A DNA stretch of 64,000 bases from Perognathus longimembris pacificus (GCF_023159225.1 NC_063173.1:5896352-5960351); one strand, 5' to 3'. Shown: positions 11,636 through 23,734, numbered from the stretch's first letter. Notes: generated from the letters alone by a model not told the origin. A program made the numbers and translations.

Positions 11636-11792
11636 AAAGGTGGAAATGGGAAAAAATAGGAAATCTAGAAAAAAGTTTTATAAAAGTAAGAACACATTCT
11701 TTGCGAGCATGGAAAAAGAGAAGAGATTGTTTTTTAAACTTGCTAAATAGCAAACACTGTCTTGGGCATTCTTACATGAATCTGCTGGTCCT

Positions 11793-11793
<1 letters not shown>

Positions 11794-11853
<60 letters not shown>
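11794..11853. repeat. (TG)n microsatellite
   Basis: About 60 bp of uninterrupted TG. Confidence 0.95.
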
Positions 11854-11855
<2 letters not shown>

Positions 11856-11994
11856 CCATCAGTGTAGGTGTGCATGACAGAAGTGAGAGAAAGTTAAAAG
11901 GTCCCAGATGAAAACAAAAGATTCAAGTTCTTAAATTTTCAAGAAAATGGCACAAGCGTGTACAAATTAGACTTTATGAGCCACATTGCCACCC

Positions 11995-12205
11995 TTTACC
12001 TGGGTACTGGTGGCTCATGCCCCAAATCCTAGCCATTTAGAAGGACTGAGGTGCAAACGCAGCCCAGGCAGGAAAGTCTATGAGAAGAATCTCCAATTAA
12101 CCATCAAAAAAATCTGGAAATGGAATTGTGGCCCAAGTCATAGAGGGGTAACCTTGAGCACAAAAGCTCAGGAACAGCCCTGAGATCAAGCCCCAGAACT
12201 GGCAC
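11995..12205 (+). repeat. 7SL-Geo SINE, diverged
   Basis: ACTGGTGGCTCATGCCCCAA start and AGCACAAAAGCTCAGGAACA in Geo. Confidence 0.75.
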
Positions 12206-13117
12206 CGACAGCGCTGATTGGTAGCCTAGTCACATTTTCTCAGTGTGCTGCATTAAAGTCTCTTGCATAAAGGTTTCCAAACCTTTCATAACTTCTCCAA
12301 GACAGATGGGGGATTCTAACCTTCTTTTCCCTGTCAACAGTGAGCTCTGCTCACAGTGTGACGTTTTCCTTGCCTGTGGTTACCCGAGAACGTGATCACA
12401 CTGCTCAGAGGTTGCGTGCCTCTGAAAAAGGCAGTACTTCTGGAACAAATGATCATGTTCACTCTATCTGCCGCTTCCAATATGGATATCTTGAGTGATA
12501 GTATTAATGTAATTTCATCCTAGGTTGCCCTCAAACTTGTGCTCCTCCTGCTTTATTAGCCCACTGAGTACAGACACATCACACGACGCCTGGTAATAGT
12601 GTCAGCATGCACTTCCATCTTTGAGAAACAGGAACTGTGTCCGATTTAATCGTTCCGTTATTATTTTGAGCATGTCTAAAATATTTTATATCCAGAATTA
12701 TATGGTATTAACATCTATTTTAATGAGAGCCTTCACAAATAAAAGGGATGAGTTTGTATTCAGAAAATACTTTAAAATATGAAAACGAAGCAAAAACATG
12801 GCTCGAATGTCTTTCAAACTTACACTAATGCTTTATGAAGTACACCTATCAAATTTAAAGGTATAAACTTTATGGTTTTATTGCCCTTTAGGACATGAAA
12901 TTAATATTCTTACTTTACCTTTCTTTTTTCCACAGGACTAGCTTTGTTATCCTACTTACCCCCCCCCCCATTTATGAGCTTATCATTGTCATGAAAATGA
13001 TGAATTGATTTTTATTGGGGAGATTTTAAATGATTTACACAATTTTATTTTTTCCTACTATTTATTATAACATAGACTAGAAACAAATTATTAACCCATT
13101 TTCTTAAAGACTTCATT
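12206..13117. other. AT-rich unique DNA, no gene seen
   Basis: Only a degraded B1 fragment and a poly-C run at 12961; the 12600-13110 part is AT-rich. Confidence 0.55.
12505..12600 (-). repeat. B1-like fragment, minus strand
   Basis: TCCTAGGTTGCCCTCAAACTT, then a degraded CACTGAGTACAGACACA segment. Confidence 0.5.
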
Positions 13118-13335
13118 CCCAGCTAGGAGCCTAAGGCTCATGCTTGTAATCCTAGCTACTCAGGAGGCTGAGATGTGAGGATCACAGTTCAAAGGTAGCC
13201 AGGGCAGGAAAGTCCGTGATACTCTTATTTCCAATTAGCCAGCAAAAAGCCAGAAGTGGAGCTGTGGCTCAAAGTGCTAGCACTCCAGGCTTGAGAAGAG
13301 AATGCTGAAGGACAGAGTGCTTCCAGTCCAGAAAT
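13118..13335 (+). repeat. 7SL-Geo SINE
   Basis: CATGCTTGTAATCCTAGCTA left arm; the Geo half is shortened. Confidence 0.8.
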
Positions 13336-14699
13336 TATTATCTCCTTCCCCTAATTTTAAATATATAGCCTATTTTGACACTGAGAAAACAATTTGGGAA
13401 CCATGACTGTGCACATGAATGAATTCTTGGGTCCTTGGACCAATCCTGCTGCTGCTTTTGTGCACTCCAAGCCTGGATATCCATAAATCAGCCGAGCTTA
13501 CAGAAAAACACAAAGGCATGACCACTGTTCATCGGTACAGTTCCAGTGGCTCCCCAGAAACCAAAGCTGTGTGACCATGTCTTCCTCATCAGGAAAGCTA
13601 GAGGCCAACAGAGACTTGGGACTGAAAAAAAGGCACCAAGCAGGTATCAGACCCACTCCTTCCGGGTCTCAGCTGGGGAAAGGTCAGACACAAGCACCAG
13701 TGATTACGCGTTTACTTTATTCATGGAGTAGAAGACCAGAAAGCCAGAATCCATCCACCCCTCTGTCCTCTTCTTCCGTCTGCCCTTGGGGCTGGAGGTA
13801 GTGATATTGGGCATCCTGTGGTTTCTAACTTTCACAGAGCCAACTTTCAAAGTCAATGCTGTCCAGCAGGGAACTTCACAAAGCAAGTGAGAAGCGAGCG
13901 TCTGAAGGCTGTGCTGGGCACCCTCCTCCGCCTCTCTTGTAGTTCGTTCGGATGGGGACAGGTAGGCAGGCGGGGAGAAAGAAGGACAAAGGGGGTGAGG
14001 AGGTTGCTTCATACACAGGGGCTCTGGCACTGAGGAGCACAGGGAATATTATATTCTTTGGGGGTTTTCTATGACAAAACAACTGCGGAAGATGAACATT
14101 TAGGAATGAATAACTGGCTGCCAGGATTCTGGTGAGCCATGGTGATTATCTCCCAGCCAAAGTCAACCGGCAAAGACTGATAAGAGACACATCCTGTTCT
14201 GCTTACAATTCTATTGAGAGCTTTTTCTCCCTCCTCCCTTTTATATAAAAGCTGATTTATTCACGATCTGGATGACGAGGCTCTTATTCCCTGAACCTCT
14301 TTTTTTTTTTTTAACTCCTCAAAACCAGCAAAGAAAAGCTGCCAAGCCAGATGGTAGGAAAGGTCTGAGTTGATGCAGCACCAGCTTCCCCAGGCTGTAG
14401 AAGCAGCAGTCCGTGTCACTGCAGCAGCCTGTGGCCAAGCATCTTCCAGAAGCACCCCCCCGCCCCCCGAGCCCTGGGTAGCTGCTCCCCAGCTGCGGTG
14501 GCTGCCACCGTCCAGCTGGAGAAAAGGAGATGAAACCACTGCCATTTATCACCTGTCACAGATTCAGACAACCACCAGTCAGACAACAAGGGGGACTGGA
14601 AAGAAAGCTCAGGGTTCTGGGTCCTCCTTGCAAAGGAGAAGACAGGAGCTTCTGTTTTTCAAATGGCCTCCTATTCTTGACTTAAATGGATATGGATCT

Positions 14700-14860
14700 C
14701 TCTAGAAATCAAAAAGACTTGGCCCAGGTTCCTCCGTCTGCACCTTAACTGTGTGCCTCTCGAAAGAGCTCACTACTGTTTCTACGTTATCTATAAAAGG
14801 AAAATAATAAGATCATCTGGTTTGTGCTCGGTGAAAACCAACGAAGAGATGTCACAAGCC
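14700..14860 (+). repeat. MIR-type fragment
   Basis: GGCCCAGGTTCCTCCGTCTG and ATCTATAAAAGGAAAATAATAAG keep the MIR order of a cytosine-rich stretch followed by an ATAATAA motif. Confidence 0.45.
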
Positions 14861-15107
14861 TTCTGAAGTATAAAGCACAGAACAAATGATGATTGCAAAC
14901 CTAAAGTTACCAGAAAGTCAGCTCAGTTGTCCATCGCAGTCATTGTGTCCACCAGGAGAAGGACTCGGGCAAGACATGAAGCATGGCGAAAGTGATAAGG
15001 AAGTCTATTAGGAAAGGAATACAATAGAGAAAGAAAAATTGTACATGGCATGATGGCGTGGAAAGAAGACACTTGTGTTCATTTTAGCCCTCTCTGGGGC
15101 ATGCAGA

Positions 15108-15148
15108 AAGATGATAGACAGACAGACAGACAGACAGACAGATAGATG
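15108..15148. repeat. (GACA)n microsatellite
   Basis: GATA/GACA tetramer run. Confidence 0.9.
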
Positions 15149-15424
15149 TAGGTTTTAATTGAATAAGAATTAGGGACTGAGAGCAAAGGTTTGCAATTTT
15201 AAGAGCCACATTTACAGGTGTAAGCAATAGGTAAATAAACTAAGAAGCAAAGTAAAATAATAAATAAAAGTAAAAAACAGAACTACCATAGATCTCCACA
15301 ATCTTTCCACTGGATAGACAGCCAATAGAAAGAAAATCAGTATATTGAACCAGCATCTTCATTACTTACGAGAGCTAAGACGTAGAAATAACCTAAGTGT
15401 CCACTGGCCGGTGAATGGGTAAAG

Positions 15425-15750
15425 GAACTGTAACAGCCCGGGGCCAGCAACTCACATTTGTCCTCTAGCAACTTGGAAGGCTGACAACTAGAATACTGCA
15501 CTTTAAGATCAGCCTGACAGAAACCCCTTCTCAACTCATAGCTGGGCCGAGTGGCACACGCCTGTCACCCCAAGTTCTGTGAGAGGCTGAGACTGGAAGG
15601 ATTGTGGCCCGAGGGCACCTGAGCAGGAAAGTCTGAGACTGCGTGGAAGGAAACTGGACAACGCGAAGAATGCCTGAGACTCTGGCAATGATTGGAAGCC
15701 TAAAATAAGTAAGACTGTGGCTCAGGCAAGATAGCCAGCTAGGAAGCCAA
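15425..15750 (+). repeat. Tandem B1/7SL-like SINEs
   Basis: Two diverged Alu-like arms (CAGCAACTCACATTTGTCCT and GAGTGGCACACGCCTGTCAC) followed by degraded Geo-like sequence. Confidence 0.55.
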
Positions 15751-15780
15751 TCCGTATCCTAAAGAATAAAAATGGAACAC

Positions 15781-15866
15781 GGGGCTGAAGATGTGGTTCG
15801 GTGGTAGCTCATCAACCTAGCAAAATGAGTCTGTGAATTTAAACTCCAGTCCCACCCAAAACAAAA
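15781..15866 (+). repeat. ID-like SINE, old
   Basis: GGGGCTGAAGATGTGGTTCG, then AATTTAAACTCCAGTCC; runs into the GA-rich tract. Confidence 0.55.
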
Positions 15867-15873
15867 AGAATAA

Positions 15874-16051
15874 GCAGGAGGAAGGAAGGAAAGGAGGAAG
15901 GGAGATAGGGAAGGAAGGAGGGAGGGAAAGACAGATGGAGGGATGACTGAACAGAAGGAAAAGAACAAAAGAGAGAAAGAGAGAAGGGAGGGAGGGAGGG
16001 AGACAGGGAAGAAAAAAGAAAGATAAAGGGAGAAAAGAAAGGGAAGGAAAG

Positions 16052-16078
<27 letters not shown>
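15874..16078. repeat. GGAA-rich purine tract and (TA)n
   Basis: About 180 bp almost without pyrimidines on the plus strand, then 27 bp of TA. Confidence 0.9.
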
Positions 16079-16084
<6 letters not shown>

Positions 16085-16684
16085 GTATGTGTGTTTGTGT
16101 GCACATAATGGAACACTATCCAATCATATTTTTGTAGCAATGTGAATATGTGAATGGAGTGAGAGATTGCTGTGCTAAGGGAAATGAACAAGACATTGAA
16201 AGACAATGGAAGAAGGAGAATGTTCTGATGTATACCTCATCAGATGATTTATCAGTAATGCAATAATTTTCTCTAGCCCAATTAAATCATTCAATATTCT
16301 TCGAACCACATGTAGAGATAAGCCAGGGAAACCACTTCCTAAAATCCCAATGTATAAAGAGACCCAAAGCCTTTCCAAGTGATACGATGACAGCAACACA
16401 GTTTCACCACAGCAATCGGCTGGTGGTAAGGAGAAAGACGCAAACACCTCATGCCACCCGACTAATGAGTGTCTGTGAGTTCAGCCGGTACAGAGAACCT
16501 TCTAGAAGGCTGTGCTCTGACAGGTCCTTAACCGCTCCTTCATCCTTGCCTTTCAGCTAGTGCATTAGTTCTGGAACTTTCTTCTCCTTCTTTTATACTT
16601 CCAAAAAGCGACATTGTTTAAAATATATGAGAGCCTCATTTTCCCTATTTTTTCTACCTCTCATTATTCTGTTGTTGTTTTGTG

Positions 16685-16788
16685 ATAGTCTAGAAACCCT
16701 GCCCGGGTTGGACTTGAACATATGATCCTCCTACCTTAGACTGCTGAGGGCTGGGATTGAAGGCATGCACTACTATGTCCAGCTCATT
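16685..16788 (-). repeat. B1-like SINE, minus strand
   Basis: GATCCTCCTACCTTAGACTG, then GGGATTGAAGGCATGCACTA; adjoins the L1 end at 16792. Confidence 0.6.
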
Positions 16789-16791
16789 GTT

Positions 16792-16990
16792 TTGTTTTTT
16801 TAATTTCTTATTGTTATTATAAAGGTGATATACAGTATAGTTACGTAAGTCAGGGCAATGTCAGGACAATGTCACCCCTTCCTTTGCTCTCTCCATTCCC
16901 CCTCCCCCATTGCCCCCTCTACAAGGTGTATAGTTCATTTTCAAATATATCTCATGGGTACCACTGCTCAGCTTATTGTTTTTATAACCA
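16792..16990 (-). repeat. L1 3'-end, minus orientation
   Basis: TTATTGTTATTATAAAGGTG at the tail end, then TTACGTAAGTCAGGGCAATG and a C/T tract; the reverse complement of the 31862-32394 type. Confidence 0.65.
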
Positions 16991-18439
16991 CAACCCTGTG
17001 TTCGTGCATGATTCCGATTTGTAGTTCCTGCTAATAACTAAGGAGACTGGGCAACGTGTCCTTTGCTTGGCCGCTTGTGTATCTATTAAAAATGAAATCT
17101 ATTCAAGCCCTTCATGCAATTTCCTTTTCAGCTTAGAGTCCTTGAAAACACTCTAACAACAAACATACAAAAAGAGTTACCCCCGGGTCTTGCAACCCCA
17201 GTAACACAACAACTATTTTCATTCCCCGGGTTCTTGTCGACATGCCTGTTTTTCCCATATCCTATTTTTAAAATGTTTCCATAAGCTAGTATACAGTGGC
17301 TACCAGACAGGAATGTCTACTGTGTAACGAGAGAATAAAGAAGCAAGTAAACAAGGAGGGAGAAGGCCCACCCCTCCGTGTCAGATGACCTCCAGCTCCC
17401 TGCACCTTTGTGGGCCGAGGCCTGAGCTAAGTGTTTGCAGCAGCAACAAGAAGCTGGCAGGAGAGTTCCTTCCCCGGCGGCGGTTGGCAGAACTCCCAGC
17501 GCCATGCAAGGGAAGGACGCTGTACATCGCCACAGGGCCAAGTGACCAACGCTCACTTCTGGGGGGTGGGAGGGGGAAGGTCTTCTTTATTCACCTTCAC
17601 CTCAACCCAGAAGCTGCCCAGGCCCCGGGGGCCGTGTGAGCAGACCGTCCCATCCTCGGGAGGCTGGACGGGCCCTCACCCCGCTGGGCTGCGGGGTCTG
17701 ACTCCCCATTCTGTCTGGCCACCGTGGAGGGGCGGTCAGGGGGGTCATCAGAAGGCTCCCAGGAAGTCTGCTTGGTGAGCAAGTGTCAGCGGGGATGAAT
17801 GGGGGCCTTAATTAATGACTTCTGCCCTGCTCCAAAGAAAGCTTCCCTTCCACCCAGCTTTCTCTTTTCTCTGCAGAAAAAAAAGGAAAGAAAGAGAAAG
17901 GGAAAAAAATGGTGGTAGGGTAAGGGCCCGAGGAAGCAAAGGAGGAAAAACACCCCAATAATCCGAGGTTTTCTGAACTGACAGGCAGGGGACTTCAAAG
18001 CCCCCCATTCTGGGTAGTGGTTTTATGGGCGAGCCTGCTCCAGTGATTCTCGCCTCTCTTTGTGTCCAGGGACAGCCAGGCTCCATTCCAAAGCGGAAAA
18101 AGAAAAAAGGCCTCATTGTTCGGAGGGGAGCTGGCTTTTACGAGAAGTTTCCTCCTTGCCACTGGGGCAAGTGAACTACCCGGGGTGCTCTGATGGGGGG
18201 GGGGGGGTGGAGGGGTTGGGGGATTCTTCCAGAGCTGGCTTCACAGGGCTGCCTGCCGGCCCTCGCTGCTCGCCCAGCGCCCTGGGACTCGATCCACGTC
18301 AGGACGAAAGGCCGTGCGGCCCACGCCCCCCCCCCCAAGTGTCTGAGCGCTGGGTCCCTGTCAGCACTGACACTCGCCCTGCACCTGCTCCTGTGCTGGT
18401 GGATACAGCAGAATATAAAGCAGGGAGCTTCCCCATGCT
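16991..18439. other. Partly GC-rich intergenic DNA, no gene seen
   Basis: 17380-17780 and 18180-18370 are GC-rich and open in several frames, without recognisable domains; G and C homopolymers at 18196 and 18328. Confidence 0.5.
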
Positions 18440-18682
18440 GGTCAGGCACCTGTAGCTCACACCTGTAACCCTAGCAACTCCGAAGTCCAAGAGCTGAGGA
18501 TCGAGGTTCAAAGCCAGCCCAGACAGAAAAGGCCATGAGACTCTTATCTCTAACTACCAAGAAGACAGGAGCGGAGCTGCGTCGCTAGAGCGCTAGCCAT
18601 GAGCGCAAAAGCTCAGGCACAGCACCCCATCCCCGAGTTTAAGCCCTAGGACCAGCACGCGCGTGTGCGCACACACACACAC
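18440..18682 (+). repeat. 7SL-Geo SINE with CA tail
   Basis: TAGCTCACACCTGTAACCC left arm, GCTAGAGCGCTAGCCATGAG in Geo, and a GC/AC microsatellite tail. Confidence 0.8.
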
Positions 18683-18777
18683 ATCCAAATTATAGGCTAT
18701 AAAATACAGGGTGTGGTATACAAAGAAGAATATGGGTTGAACATCTCTTGTCTAAAAGTCAAAAATCCACGAGGCCT

Positions 18778-19005
18778 GTTCTGGAGCTTGAACTCAGGGC
18801 TGGGCACTGTCCTTCAGCGTTTACACTCAAGGCCGGCACTCGACCACTCGGGGCACACCTCCATTTTTCTGGCTCTCTGGTGGTTCATTGAAGATGGGAG
18901 TGACATGGATTTTCCCGCCGGGTTGGCTTTGATCCAGAAACCTCACATCTCAGCATCCTGAGTCGCTAGAATTAGGGCTGTGAGTCACTAACACCCAGCT
19001 CCATT
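18778..19005 (-). repeat. 7SL-Geo SINE, minus strand
   Basis: Reverse Geo (CACTCAAGGCCGGCACTCGA) and reverse 7SL-like arm. Confidence 0.78.
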
Positions 19006-19078
19006 CAAGTTCTTTTTTAACTCTAAGAAATTAACTACTTAAATTTGATAAAGTGATAATAAAAAAAAAAAGAATCAT

Positions 19079-19268
19079 GGGGCTGGGGATATAGCCTAGT
19101 GGCAAGAGTGCCTGCCTCGGATACACGAGGCCCTAGGTTCGATTCCCCAGCACCACATATACAGAAAACGGACAGAAGCGGTGCTGTGGCTCAAGTGGCA
19201 GAGTGCTAGCCTTGAGCGGGAAGAAGCCAGGGACAGTGCTCAGGCCCTGAGTCCAAGGCCCAGGACTG

Positions 19269-19300
<32 letters not shown>
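19079..19300 (+). repeat. IDL-Geo SINE, young subfamily
   Basis: Complete dimer with a pure 31-A tail; target duplication AAAAAGAATCATG on both sides. Confidence 0.9.
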
Positions 19301-19303
<3 letters not shown>

Positions 19304-19519
19304 ATCATGTGTCCCAGTAAACAGGTCAATATTGGAGACATTCCCATTATAATCAAGTACAAAAAAAAAAAAGATTAACCATTATAACTCAGCGTCATTT
19401 TGGAGAATTTCAGGATAACACAAGGAGACCAGAAACATGCAAAATGTGCATCATGTTTTAAAAGGGGAGACAATGCTTTCAACATCTGTACATGATAGAG
19501 CTGTTGCTTTTTGTGTGTT

Positions 19520-19758
19520 TTAGGGCTGAGGGGAGTTGGTGCCATTCCTGAACACTGTCCCTGGGCTTCTTTTTTGTCGAGGCTATATGTACCATTTTAC
19601 CACTTGAGCCACGGCGCTACTTCCTGCTTTGTTGGTAGCTAACTGGAGGTAAGAGTCTCACAGTCTTTCCTGTCTGGGCTGACTTCCAACTTCAATCCTC
19701 AGACCTCAGCCTCCTAAGTAGCTGGGATTGCGAGCACCAGCCATTGGCTCCTGGCATG
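19520..19758 (-). repeat. 7SL-Geo SINE, minus strand
   Basis: Reverse Geo (CACTTGAGCCACGGCGCTAC) and reverse 7SL-like arm (CAGCCTCCTAAGTAGCTGGG). Confidence 0.8.
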
Positions 19759-19804
19759 GTAGTTTTATATTAGAAAACCCAAGGGATTTTTTGAAGTATT
19801 TTAT

Positions 19805-19990
19805 TTGTCAAGACAGTGGAATCATTCAATAAATATTTATATAATACCTACTTCATTCCAGGAATTAAGAGCTGAGAATACAGACATGAACAAGACAGAA
19901 ATGTTTGTTCTTGATTTAATTTTCCCTCTGCTGGTGAGGGGAACTAAACTAAACGAAACACAACCAATAAGGAAAACCTATCAATCATCC
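19805..19990 (+). repeat. L2-type fragment
   Basis: CATTCAATAAATATTTATAT, CATTCCAGGAATTAAGAGC and ATACAGACATGAACAAGACA follow the L2 3' consensus order. Confidence 0.6.
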
Positions 19991-21107
19991 ACTAGCAGGG
20001 CCTGGAAGGAAACGATACACAAAGGGAGGAGATCATGAAGAAGGTAGAAATATCAAGACCTTGTTAGACTAGATGATCATTGCAAAGGAAAGAAATGCAA
20101 GCTGATTTCAAGACTTCCGGCTTGGCCAGCTAGAAAGACTGATTTGTCATTGATTGACATGAGGAAAGACATCAGGTGGCACAGGTTTGGAGAACCAGAT
20201 CCAGGAGTCCAGCTTGGGACCGCCGAGCTCTCCGCTGGAGGGCCAGCGGTAGAGCGGTCAGCGTGTGTGTAGAACTTGAGGACCAGTTTGTGGTTGGGGA
20301 TATCAACTGGGAATTCATCCGTCCAGACACGATACGAGGGCAAGGAGAGCGCGTGCGGACTGGAAACCGCAGTGCAAGGCCGGGGTCTCAGCACGCATCA
20401 TGTTGAAGAGGTCAGGGTGAACAGGAAATGCTGAGTTTAAAAGAGGGCGAGCACATCCCCCCAAATCATTATGACACTCGTGCGTTAGAAAGGAAGACAG
20501 AAGAAGATTAAGCGCCTAGGAATAAAGTTAACAAAAAATGTATCAAATCTATATAAAAGTAAATGAAATTCTCATAGAAAAAAAAATATGATTACAAGGC
20601 TAAATGAGCAAAGGAATTCGCCAAGTCCCGGCATGGGGAACTTTCACCCAGAACACAAGGGTTTCAGCCCTTCCCAAGGCAATTTCACTAGAATCCCAAG
20701 ACTAGGGATTATCTTATTAAACAAAATAAGCCGGGCTCAGAATCTTAAGAAATCTCTGTACAGGGTGGCTCAACCCTGTAACCCAAACTCCTGCGGCGAG
20801 AGAGAGCTGAAAGTGTGCAGGATGAAGTCGGTCCAGGCCAAAAGCTAGCAACAGAGGCCCCCATGTCAACAAACAGGCCACGGACGTGAGGGGGCTGGAG
20901 AAGCCCAGGCTGGGTGAGGACGGCTTCCCCGGGAAGGATGGGCGCTCAGTGGGTGTCAGTGGGTGTCAGAGCTCGAGACAAGTGGAGGAGGTGGGAACAG
21001 CACGCTAGCACGGGCCGTGGTGAGAGGTGGTAGAGCGGGAAGGTCGGCCCTGCAGGAAGCGCTCGGACCCCAGCAGGGTGAGAAGCGAGCCCACTGGAGA
21101 AGCGGAT
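19991..21107. other. No gene seen
   Basis: Unique DNA with a small SINE fragment at 20757. Confidence 0.5.
20757..20830 (+). repeat. 7SL-like SINE fragment
   Basis: GGTGGCTCAACCCTGTAACC followed by only a short stretch of the arm. Confidence 0.45.
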
Positions 21108-21240
21108 GCATGCGATGGTCTGAATGCATTCCCCCAAACTCATAGGGGTAGCAGGAAGAGACAGGGTTCCTTGGGGAGTCGTTAGGTCCTAGAGTAGAGC
21201 CCTGGAATTTGGATTCGTGCCCCGTCTTATGTCATGGTGT
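21108..21240 (+). repeat. MaLR-LTR-like fragment
   Basis: GCGATGGTCTGAATGCATTC, then GAGTCGTTAGGTCCTAGAG recalls the start of MST/MLT LTRs. Confidence 0.35.
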
Positions 21241-21286
21241 TGCCAAGTTCCACGTGTTGATGAGGAAAAGACGGTCAAAGACAGGC

Positions 21287-21552
21287 AACGCCACTGGGTG
21301 CTGGTGGCTTGTGCCCGTCATCCTCTCTGCGCCCGACGCTGAGACGGGAGGGATCCCAGGCCGTTTTGAAGCAGCCACTCTGGACAGAAAAACCCACGAG
21401 ATGTTTATCTCCAGTCAACCAGCAGAACGCTGTAAGGGGAACTGGTGGCCAAGTGGTAGAGCGCTAGCCTTGACCAGGAACAGGGGCCACCAAGAATATG
21501 AGGCTCTGAGTTCAAGCCCAAGAATGGGCACACGCACACACACACACACACA
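21287..21552 (+). repeat. 7SL-Geo SINE with CA tail
   Basis: CTGGGTGCTGGTGGCTTGTG left arm, AAGTGGTAGAGCGCTAGCCT in Geo, and a CA repeat as the tail. Confidence 0.78.
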
Positions 21553-21777
21553 TGAAAGTTATGCACGGAAGAGGAATACAAGTGGTCAGTAGAAGTAAAA
21601 ACTTTTCTCTGCCTTACTAGTGTTCAATAAAATACAAGTGTAAAGGCAACAATTAGATATTATTAAATTGGCCAAAATAACAAAAGCAGAAGCCATGGCA
21701 GATAAAAACATGGGTCGTGTGTATGTGTGTGTGTGAGAGAGAGACAGACAGACAGACAGAGACAGAGAGAAAGTGTC

Positions 21778-22005
21778 CTGGGACTTGAACTTCGGGGCCC
21801 AGGGGTCTAGGCACTGTCCCTGAGCTTACTTGCTCAAGGCTAACCCTCAACCACTTGAGCCACACCACCATTTCCCGCTTTCTCATAGTTAAACGGAGAC
21901 AAGAGTCTCATAGACTTTCCCATCTGGGCTGGCTTCAAACCACAGTTCTCAAATCTCAGCTCCCTGAGGAGCTAGGATCACAGGCGTGAGCCACTCATGC
22001 CTGGT
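21778..22005 (-). repeat. 7SL-Geo SINE, minus strand
   Basis: Reverse Geo and reverse 7SL-like arm (GATCACAGGCGTGAGCCACT), preceded by a TG/GA/GACA microsatellite in the tail position. Confidence 0.82.
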
Positions 22006-22394
22006 AAACACGGGCTTCCCTTTGCATGTCATTTGTTATGACCTTGGAATAAACTGCTAGGAGCGTTGGTAAATAATTCTGTGATATCTCATGAGCGCCA
22101 AAGTCATGTGATTTCGAAGGTGCTAGTGATGAGGGATTTTTCTTTTAAAAGAAAGAAATATTTTCAAGACTGCAGTGTTAAGAGTTCACTTCCTAGAGAG
22201 ACACGGTATCTGGTGACTTTTCTTAACAAATGTCCACTGGCAAAATTCAATCCTGCACAAACTATTTGGAGTAACCTTTTGAATAATGATGAACAAAGCA
22301 GAGCAGTTTACCTATTGCATACTTTATGCCTTTGGCCACAGTACCTTCACGGAACACACAAGGGCCCAACATGGGGCCTGGGATTCTTGCGTTG

Positions 22395-22490
22395 TCGATT
22401 TTATTCACGTGGTGTTGAAGGTTGGGTCCAGGCCCCTGTGCAAGCTAGGCACACACTCTACCACTGGGCTACACCCTCGGACTGAGGAAG
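22395..22490 (-). repeat. ID-like SINE, minus strand
   Basis: GGCACACACTCTACCACTGG and GGCTACACCCTCGG are the reverse of an ID A-box region. Confidence 0.45.
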
Positions 22491-22679
22491 ACGAAAAGGT
22501 CAAGAAGAGAGCATAGGCCCCTAGCGTGGGACCTGAAAACCTGAGTTCTATTTCTTAAGAGAAATAGACATTAACATGCTTCCTCTGTCTCGAGCACTCT
22601 AGTTTTTTTATGTCCTTACCCTCCCCCCCCCCCGCCCCCTGCCCCAGTCATTTGATTGCAGCTGACCCTGGAGATGACA

Positions 22680-22875
22680 CCAAGCCGGTGGGTTTTGTAA
22701 TCTCCTCTGTGTTATTAGGGTTTCTACAGCTGTATTTCTTCAGCACCTGCCATAGGGCAAGTGCTTTCTAACTATTGAGTACATAATTAGGAATGAATTT
22801 GGGATGATTAAATCATTGTTTAAGCAAGCAATTTATGACCTGCAGTTAAAAGAATATTCTTAAATCCTCTGTGTT
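22680..22875. promoter_or_regulatory. Candidate conserved non-coding element
   Basis: Repeat-free; E-boxes (CAGCTG, CACCTG) beside TACATAATTAGG and GATGATTAAATCATTG. Function is inferred only. Confidence 0.25.
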
Positions 22876-23029
22876 TAAAAGGGTTCGGTGTGATACAGAT
22901 CTCCAAGCACTCACACAAAGTGAGACCAGAGGAGGATATTCTTAGGAGGGGATCTTAGAGGCCCAATGCCTACGTGCATCTGATCATATAAAATAAGATT
23001 TATCAAAATGAACTTCAGGAAAGGGAAAG

Positions 23030-23345
23030 GTTTGGTTTTTCTTTTGTTGCTGTTTTGTTCTATTTTCTTTTTGTCTTGTTTGTGTGTTTATCTGTCTTTG
23101 GGAGTATAAGAGGAGGCATGGAAATGGCGGGACAGAGTGTGAACAAATGCAGCAGTGGTACTCACTAGACATAATGCTGAAAATGAACCCGACAACTGTG
23201 GGTGGGCATGGGATGAGAAAACTGGGAGAGGGCAAGGGAAGGGGTGACACTGTTACAAAATAAATGTACTCTCATCTGATGTATGTAACTGCAACTCCTC
23301 TGTACATCACCTTTGCAATAACAATAAATAATTTAAAAGAAAATA
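23030..23345 (+). repeat. L1 3'-end repeat
   Basis: GACAGAGTGTGAACAAATGC, purine tract GAGAGGGCAAGGGAAGGGG, then ATGTAACTGCAACTCC and an AATAAATAA tail. Confidence 0.7.
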
Positions 23346-23367
23346 AATACTAAAAAAAAAAATGGGG

Positions 23368-23580
23368 GACGGGCATATCTGGAATCCTACCTACTCAAGA
23401 GATTGAGGTCTGAAAGATCATGGTTTGAAGCTAACTTGGGAAGAAAAGTTTTGAAGATTCTGTCTCCAGAACAGCCAGTAAAAGTCAGGATTGGAAGTAT
23501 AGCACAAGCGGTAGAGTGCCAGCTAGGCGAGCAAGCTAAGGGAACTGAGGTCCTGAGTTCAAGCCCTGGTACTGCCAGAA
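23368..23580 (+). repeat. 7SL-Geo SINE with purine tail
   Basis: ATCTGGAATCCTACCTACTC left arm and GCACAAGCGGTAGAGTGCC in Geo; the tail becomes the GAAA/GGGA tract. Confidence 0.72.
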
Positions 23581-23695
23581 AGAAAGAAAAAGAAGGAAGA
23601 GAAGGGGGAGGGAGAAAAAGAAGGAAGAGGGTAAGGAAAAGAAAACAGGAAGGGGCGAGCAAGGAAAGAGGGAGGGAGGGAGGGAGGGAGGAAGG
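23575..23695. repeat. GAAA/GGGA purine tract
   Basis: Expanded tail of the SINE at 23368-23580. Confidence 0.9.
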
Positions 23696-23734
23696 ACAAT
23701 CTGGCCTCAAATCCCTAAATCCCAGTTAACACCA

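Larger units (their letters stand above)
13336..15424. other. Unique intergenic DNA, no gene seen
   Basis: A more GC-rich stretch (14370-14540) is open on both strands but has no protein resemblance; MIR-like remnant at 14700. Confidence 0.55.

Noticed and set aside
15759..16206. Hydrophobic Ser/Leu/Pro frames on the minus strand resembling membrane proteins
   Set aside because: Translation of the GGAA purine tract and TA repeat.
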